A DNA stretch of 31,000 bases, taken from contig CM022665.1 of assembly GCA_012295275.1 (NCBI GenBank), forward strand, positions 43,798,652 through 43,829,651, written 5' to 3'. The DNA comes from Chrysomallon squamiferum (taxonomy: Eukaryota > Mollusca > Gastropoda > Neomphalida > Peltospiridae). Position numbers and translations under genes: made by a program. Position 1 is the first letter of the stretch; each line of letters starts with the position of its first letter. Positions 29,974 through 31,000 of this stretch are shown piece by piece. A model generated the notes under the pieces. That model did no database searches, was not told where the DNA came from, and saw nothing but the letters and a program-made list of their open reading frames with translations.

Positions 29974-30692
29974 GATAAATAATTTCCAAATACTAATGGA
30001 AACAAATTATTATGGTCACTTCAATGATGATATTGTTAAAGAACAATAAAAACAAAACTTACTCTTTAAGATTTCCAGTGGGACGTTGCCCTCTGGTGAT
30101 GAAGCCTGGACTACAGGGGAGACAACTTTAGACAGCTCTAAACAAAGATGGATTAAGTCATCAAGCAGTTTTCTCCATGATTGAAGAAACTCTACCGACA
30201 CTGATCTGTTAAAAAGAAAAATACTGAATTATTTTACAATAATATTCACTTTATCAGCTAAAAATACTGAGCATAGGCAATATTATATGTGTAAGAATTT
30301 AATATATTGATCTATTTTATTAAAATATTTGATTTAAAACAACAGTCATTCCCTCACTTGAAATTAATGTCAAACAGGATGTATCTGATGCAGTGCAGTG
30401 TGGGATATATTGGTCTGTTAGCTGCAGCCAAAGTGAGGCTCTTCCTGGCATCTTTCAGTTCGTCTTCAAGTAAGATCTGCAGAATGGACAGTAGTAGGAG
30501 GGAGGGGCTTCTGTCAATCACTGGATTGTCATAAGCAACCATGTTAGCAGCAGATGTTTTCATGACAAGGAGAATGGATGGTTGTTGCAGAAGATATTTG
30601 AAGAGGTAAGCTGCTGTGGTACAGTCCTGAGGTTTGTTACTAGTTGATAGTTCCAGTGCAGATTTAAACAGATTTTCTACAGCATCTTGGGA
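7120..30692 (-). CDS. THADA: THADA, C-terminal part, 19 exons (5' end outside the window)
   Basis: Spliced gene on the minus strand: 30692-30358, 30205-30063, 29548-29340, 28516-28407, 28028-27902, 27501-27394, 26904-26782, 26372-26275, 25616-25530, 25209-25078, 24516-24348, 23852-23743, 23379-22699, 22190-22125, 21790-21750, 14676-14604, 12711-12555, 9548-9301, 7872-7120. Every junction is GT-AG and phases agree at each one, except for one missing base inside exon 13. The product is an alpha-solenoid of HEAT/ARM-like repeats. Known family role: THADA/Trm732 (DUF2428) partners FTSJ1/Trm7 for 2'-O-methylation of tRNA position 32; fly THADA also binds SERCA and affects energy use. Seen here: the DUF2428 signature RRSAGVPFY with flanking IGDYFK, HRGAFELAY and HSLNILRALFRDTRL, then SPVYKTRMMAARAL and HGILLQ, in the same order as human THADA. 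Human THADA is about 1950 residues, so some 700 N-terminal residues should lie to the right. Confidence 0.95.
7438..7608 (-). repeat. 48-base (16-residue) degenerate repeat in the last exon
   Basis: Three copies: 7608-7561 (MDKNSVSATDARNSSS), 7533-7486 (VDKIVHSAVDADSRSS) and 7485-7438 (MDKNSSSSIDDSSESH). A 27-base spacer separates copies 1 and 2. Part of a Ser/Asp-rich, probably disordered segment. Confidence 0.7.
7873..9300 (-). other. Intron between exons 18 and 19
   Basis: 1428 bases, GT-AG. Contains poly-A/AAAT near 8035-8075 and two weakly similar segments about 187 bases apart around 8250-8310 and 8435-8500 (both with GGCAAGG then GAAAGAGAATGG-like or GGAAGAGAATAG-like strings), perhaps an old duplication. 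No other gene seen. Confidence 0.7.
9301..9548 (-). CDS. THADA: THADA exon 18 of window
   Basis: 248 bases between acceptor TATTTTCAG and donor GTTAGT. Encodes GSLTFSVWEVVINLLQEDDL, EVKDTMSSILPLLDDHNHF and then FALKSLVARMVVIHSKR to IQDCDSACK. It parallels human ALWKCVLTLLQSEEQAVRDAA and the following helical pairs. Phase 0 at the donor. Confidence 0.93.
10478..10492. other. Short perfect inverted repeat
   Basis: TTCCCG and CGGGAA arms around a GTG loop. Could be a dimeric protein-binding site or chance. Lies in the non-repetitive part of the 3-kb intron between exons 17 and 18. Confidence 0.35.
11860..12330. repeat. Long TGTA/TGTG-type cryptic microsatellite
   Basis: About 470 bases of imperfect TGTG, TATG and TGTC units. 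Long overlapping open frames on both strands here (Cys/Val/Tyr-rich or His/Thr-rich) are produced by the repeat and are not genes. Confidence 0.9.
12455..12530 (-). mobile_element. tRNA-like SINE fragment
   Basis: On the minus strand, AAGTGGTCAGGGCATTTTCC is followed after a short gap by GGTTAAGGGTTCAAATCTC. GGTTCAAATCT at 12469-12479 resembles a pol III B box, and the AGTGGTCAGGGCA block at about 12505-12521 resembles the tRNA A-box end, at tRNA-like spacing. The full cloverleaf is not present and a tail is not clear, so a decayed tRNA-derived SINE head is more likely than a functional tRNA gene. Confidence 0.45.
12555..12711 (-). CDS. THADA: THADA exon 17 of window
   Basis: 157 bases after acceptor TATTTTAAG. 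Encodes ERCSELFDCLTDWCDCIMNS, then SCAQAVHDNAIILLVDPHSI and L. The end resembles human TPLFLTNPHPIL. Donor GTAAGT; ends with one base (G) of a Gly codon. A tRNA-like repeat fragment begins about 30 bases into the downstream intron. Confidence 0.9.
12738..12960. repeat. AAT/AAAT microsatellite array
   Basis: About 220 bases of AAT with AGT, AAC and AAAT interruptions just upstream of exon 17 (on the transcript, a UUA-rich tract before the acceptor). Confidence 0.9.
14569..14582 (+). promoter_or_regulatory. CTCF-like motif beside exon 16
   Basis: CCACTAGGTGGCAG fits the CTCF core consensus (CCASYAGRKGGCRS) at every position. It lies in the intron, 22 bases from the exon 16 donor. CTCF is widely conserved in bilaterians; binding here is inferred only. 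Confidence 0.45.
14604..14676 (-). CDS. THADA: THADA exon 16 of window
   Basis: 73 bases between acceptor GGTTAACAG and donor GTGAGT. Encodes RSEVQSSIIAFSGAALCAVY and TYLKQ, matching human RSEIQSVALRLASKV. Flanked by a 7-kb intron upstream and a 1.9-kb intron downstream. A CTCF-like motif lies 22 bases past its donor side. Confidence 0.9.
15640..15860. repeat. Higher-order microsatellite with a period near 70 bases
   Basis: Blocks of AAT, GAA and AGT followed by GTGGTAGTAATTA and a short unique link repeat as a set: GTGGTAGTAA occurs at 15701 and 15771, with a third, altered set near 15850. Confidence 0.8.
16541..16680. repeat. 65-base tandem repeat, two full copies plus part of a third
   Basis: Copies start at 16541, 16606 and 16671 with TATATAACAAC; the third breaks off after about 10 bases. 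The two full copies differ at only a few positions, so the duplication is young. Lies in the 7-kb intron. Confidence 0.9.
18057..18068 (-). promoter_or_regulatory. ZNF143-like motif in the 7-kb intron
   Basis: The minus strand reads TTCCCAGAATGC, the core of the ZNF143/THAP11 promoter motif. It sits in a GC-richer, non-repetitive patch (about 17920-18120) that also holds TAATTA-type homeodomain sites near 17980. Inference from motif only. Confidence 0.3.
18424..18462 (+). mobile_element. Possible tRNA-like SINE head
   Basis: AGCCCAATGGTTAGCACATT resembles the A-box arm of many tRNA-derived SINEs (AGCxCAATGGTTAG). No B box follows; an A-rich stretch begins right after. Weak call. Confidence 0.3.
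21750..21790 (-). CDS. THADA: THADA exon 15 of window, 41-base microexon
   Basis: A 41-base exon encoding IFRLLLKRLKNEK plus AG of a split Arg codon, between acceptor ATATTTCAG and donor GTAAGT. The basic helix leads directly into RSEVQS of exon 16 (human NERSEIQS). The phase joins exons 14 and 16 exactly. It is followed by a 7-kb intron. Confidence 0.83.
22125..22190 (-). CDS. THADA: THADA exon 14 of window
   Basis: 66 bases, 22 codons, phase 0 at both ends; acceptor TCAACACAG, donor GTAAGA. Encodes VFETLKNYPGIHSLINSKNV plus ME. Position and length match the human CFCKILKILH region. Sequence conservation is low, so the call rests on splice sites, phase and order. Confidence 0.82.
22479..22545. 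repeat. AAT microsatellite
   Basis: Array in the intron between exons 13 and 14. Similar arrays lie at about 23513-23540, 24230-24312, 25225-25320, 29570-29605, 29940-29975 and 30745-31000, all in THADA introns. Confidence 0.9.
22699..23379 (-). CDS. THADA: THADA exon 13 of window, with a one-base frame break
   Basis: 681 bases, the second largest exon, between acceptor ATTTCAG and donor GTAAAA. The first part (RSNVCFMTRKSALDICDLLL to VTKLYFKYLENIPLKEKEMT) and the last part (REIEDSVMSLLCSKFYEVRL to SHHSCIAM) are both THADA-like but lie in different frames. One extra base in the T5 run at 23117-23121 (A5 on the coding strand) would join them and make the length fit the phases on both sides (682 bases needed). 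Between the parts lies a 23-residue repeat in three copies. The frame break may be an assembly or sequencing error, a real allele, or a cryptic 83- or 89-base intron. Everything downstream is intact, so general gene decay is unlikely. Confidence 0.88.
22909..23115 (-). repeat. 69-base in-frame tandem repeat inside exon 13, three copies
   Basis: Copies at 23115-23047, 23046-22978 and 22977-22909, each exactly 69 bases. Encoded copies begin VLENPEIQNVSS, FLETSDIQGSSL and VLETSEICGASM. The third runs into conserved THADA sequence (EDSVMSLL), so the expansion seems to have grown from native exon sequence. A shorter relative (YLENIPLKEKEMTK) precedes copy 1. Confidence 0.85.
23743..23852 (-). CDS. 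THADA: THADA exon 12 of window
   Basis: 110 bases between acceptor ATCCTCAG and a strong donor GTAAGT. Encodes IEHLLMMVHNSKNDFLHKHT, then LQSVITRWMLCLWLIS and AG of a split Arg codon. It follows the HGILLQ motif as in human (VFHLLQAYSDS onward) but is more diverged. Support comes mainly from phase, position and open frame. Confidence 0.85.
24348..24516 (-). CDS. THADA: THADA exon 11 of window
   Basis: 169 bases after acceptor TTCTTCAAG; the first G completes a Lys codon. Encodes CASSPVYKTRMMAARALQPL, then VQKDQLVSVIIQLMQLLPTS and MKQSCLHGILLQ. Human has SPVYHSREMAARALVPFV and NHIHGTLLQ. Donor GTGTGG, phase 0. Directly followed in the intron by a long AAT/AAAT array. Confidence 0.95.
24555..24880. 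repeat. 176-base tandem duplication in the intron between exons 10 and 11
   Basis: Both units start ACAGACAATAATAATAATAA (24555 and 24731) and continue through similar unique sequence (TAACAGACTAA, CATTTCTAAATA) to GATTAATTAACATTA. The AAT and AAAT blocks inside differ in length between units. Confidence 0.8.
25078..25209 (-). CDS. THADA: THADA exon 10 of window
   Basis: 132 bases between acceptor TTTTTTCAG and donor GTATGT. Encodes CSEHIQLHPSLYPVLMVLGR, then LFPSSLEGTDTNLSLSAFIP and LII. Human has HPSMFLLLLVLERLYASPMDG and ALSMGPFVPFI in the same place. A decayed copy of its middle part lies upstream in the transcript at about 26065-26105. Confidence 0.93.
25530..25616 (-). CDS. THADA: THADA exon 9 of window
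   Basis: 87 bases after acceptor ATTTTAG; its first T completes TGT (Cys). Encodes QTGRAFFHRYPALYQFLLQE and LTEATRNI, matching human MTGREFFSRFPELYPFLLKQL. A nearby alternative AG four bases in would create TGA and is excluded. Donor GTAATA; ends with GA of a split Asp codon. Confidence 0.93.
   Translation of the reverse strand, partial: SDRQSFFSSISCFIPVSAAGINRSYTEY
26065..26105 (-). pseudogene. Decayed fragment of THADA exon 10 inside an intron
   Basis: About 40 bases in the intron between exons 8 and 9 match exon 10 at about 25103-25143, including ATTAGTGTCAGTGCCCT on the plus strand; 30 of the 33 bases from there to GGAA agree. On the minus strand the same frame reads PSLKGTDTNMSL against SSLEGTDTNLSL in the exon. 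Similarity ends on both sides and no splice sites are kept. Confidence 0.7.
26275..26372 (-). CDS. THADA: THADA exon 8 of window
   Basis: 98 bases after acceptor AATTTTAG. Encodes VRNSSTLLLSALMTRIFGVK and RSKDESSISKKN, matching human VRNSSTLLFSALITRIFGVKRAKDE. Donor GTATTC; ends with TG of a split Cys codon. Starting exon 9 two bases before its call would not fit the phase, so this join is well constrained. Confidence 0.94.
26782..26904 (-). CDS. THADA: THADA exon 7 of window
   Basis: 123 bases, 41 codons, phase 0 at both ends; donor GTGAGT. Encodes VHSLNILRALFRDTRLSEDV, then a helix ending LMAAILGFKSNSWA. Human VHALNILRALFRDTRLGENI is nearly identical in the first half. This is the most conserved exon in the window. 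Confidence 0.95.
26939..27113. repeat. Interspersed or duplicated intron repeat, copy 1
   Basis: About 175 bases in the intron between exons 6 and 7, similar throughout to 28753-28920 in the same orientation. Shared strings: TGTTTGTTTATCACAAGCTC, AAAAAGATACATTAGAAATC and TTTCATTTCCAAA. Confidence 0.8.
27394..27501 (-). CDS. THADA: THADA exon 6 of window
   Basis: 108 bases, 36 codons, phase 0 at both ends; acceptor TTTTTCCAG, donor GTGAGA. Encodes ALVSTEPSLTGRTCFKSAIT, then TFLSLSLKSGETTDAQ, placed like human ALLASEPKKGR through STVPQ just before VHALNILRALF. Confidence 0.9.
27902..28028 (-). CDS. THADA: THADA exon 5 of window, RRSAG signature
   Basis: 127 bases between acceptor TCTCTTGCAG and donor GTGTTT. 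Encodes RSSVKDLHQLPSQWLAAIM, then NLCATRRSAGVPFYVQ. LCATRRSAG(I/V)PFY is the hallmark of DUF2428 proteins from yeast Trm732 to human THADA. Ends in phase 0. Confidence 0.95.
28407..28516 (-). CDS. THADA: THADA exon 4 of window, start of the DUF2428 core
   Basis: 110 bases between acceptor ATTTCAG and donor GTACAT. Encodes LLLIGDYFKNQLLESIHRGA followed by FELAYAGFVQMCDMLW. The spacing and residues match human IGDYFKQHLLQSRHRGAFELAYTGF. Ends with two bases (AG) of an Arg codon completed by exon 5. Confidence 0.94.
28753..28920. repeat. Interspersed or duplicated intron repeat, copy 2
   Basis: Partner of 26939-27113, in the intron between exons 3 and 4. The two differ by scattered substitutions and small indels. 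They could be copies of a short mobile element or products of an old local duplication. No terminal repeats or target duplications are clear. Confidence 0.8.
29004..29360. repeat. Tandem duplication including the 3' end of exon 3
   Basis: Unit 29004-29162 is repeated at 29163-29360. Shared strings include ATATCATAATTAAAC, AAAATGTGTCTAGGTGTTTT and AACCTGCTGTTTGTTGAT. The second unit is longer by about 38 bases because ATTTATTACT-type blocks are expanded. Its right end overlaps the last 20 bases of exon 3 and the donor, so the lower unit carries a pseudo-exon end (29143-29162) with a GT donor at 29141-29142. Confidence 0.85.
29340..29548 (-). CDS. THADA: THADA exon 3 of window
   Basis: 209 bases after acceptor TTTACAG. 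It encodes an acidic, serine-rich linker (DNEFDKSDTSHLVSDSSDK) and then PEFLVVCCWRCVKEVSLLFG, matching the VCCWRSMKEVALLLG helix of human THADA, and ends INKQQ in phase 0. The donor GTTATT is weak by consensus. The last 20 exon bases and this donor are duplicated in the following intron. Confidence 0.93.
30063..30205 (-). CDS. THADA: THADA exon 2 of window
   Basis: 143 bases between acceptor TTTAACAG and donor GTAAGT. The first base completes the Lys codon begun in exon 1. It encodes SVSVEFLQSWRKLLDDL and then LSKVVSPVVQASSPEGNVPL, one of the best-conserved strings of metazoan THADA (human VVSPVIQSSSPEG). Ends with one base of the next Ser codon. The intron to exon 1 is only 152 bases, the shortest found here. 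Confidence 0.93.
30358..30692 (-). CDS. THADA: THADA exon 1 of window
   Basis: 335 bases, residues 1-111 of the visible part, starting SQDAVENLFKSALEL and ending CIRYILFDINF plus two bases of a Lys codon. The acceptor is TTTTGAAG just above 30692 and the donor GTGAGG follows 30358. The segment DARKSLTLAAANRPIYPTLH resembles the helical stretch before the conserved VVSPV region of THADA. Starts in phase 0. An alternative AG a few bases inside the exon cannot be excluded. Confidence 0.85.
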
Positions 30693-30947
30693 CTTCAAAA
30701 ATAAAATAAAAATATATAAAAAGTTAAAAGCAAAAATCTGTTTAAAAAAATGATAGTAATAATAATAAAATGAAATAAAATAAAAGCAAAAATATACAAA
30801 TAAATAAATAAAAAAATAGCAAAAAAATAATAATTTAAAAAAATAATATAGAAAATAATAATGATGATGATTATAATACTACTACTAATAATAAATAATA
30901 AATACTACTACTACTAATAATAAATTAAATAATAAATTTATGTAGTA

Positions 30948-30978
<31 letters not shown>

Positions 30979-31000
30979 TAAAAAATAAATGTATATAGTA
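30693..31000 (-). other. Intron upstream of exon 1 of the window
   Basis: AT-rich AAAT/AAT/ACT repeats up to the window edge. The next upstream THADA exon is not reached. Confidence 0.7.

Overview
The window is animal nuclear DNA: AT-rich, full of short tandem repeats, with a protein gene split into many small exons joined by GT-AG introns. The style (dense AAT, AAAT, GA and TG microsatellites and homopolymers, introns of a few hundred bases to 7 kb, an invertebrate version of a conserved animal gene) suggests a lophotrochozoan, perhaps a mollusc. The species is inferred only and stays uncertain.

One gene is clearly supported. The minus strand from 30692 down to 7120 encodes the C-terminal part of THADA, the HEAT/ARM-repeat partner (yeast Trm732 relative, DUF2428 family) of the FTSJ1/Trm7 enzyme that 2'-O-methylates tRNA position 32. 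I resolve 19 exons with consistent splice phases. They total 3770 bases, or about 1256 residues plus stop if one missing base in exon 13 is allowed for. Conserved landmarks include VVSPVVQASSPEG, VVCCWR, IGDYFK, HRGAFELAY, LCATRRSAGVPFYVQ, HSLNILRALFRDTRL, RNSSTLL, SPVYKTRMMAARAL and HGILLQ. The N-terminal part lies beyond the right edge.

Layout from right to left: 30.7-21.7 kb holds 15 exons with introns of 0.15-0.8 kb; 21.75-14.68 kb is a 7-kb intron; 14.68-7.12 kb holds the last four exons, separated by introns of 1.4-3 kb; 7.1-0 kb is intergenic, with no convincing coding sequence but several CpG-richer islands and CRE/ETS-like motifs.

I found no new multi-gene system. The unusual points are changes inside the THADA locus: a one-base frame break in a five-base homopolymer of exon 13, directly upstream of a 69-base in-frame repeat; a Ser/Asp-rich insertion with 16-residue repeats in the last exon; a tandem duplication copying the end of exon 3 and its donor site; a decayed fragment of exon 10 in the intron between exons 8 and 9; a CTCF-like motif beside exon 16; and several locally duplicated intron segments. 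Exon numbers are local to the window. Comparisons with human THADA are from memory, not a database search.
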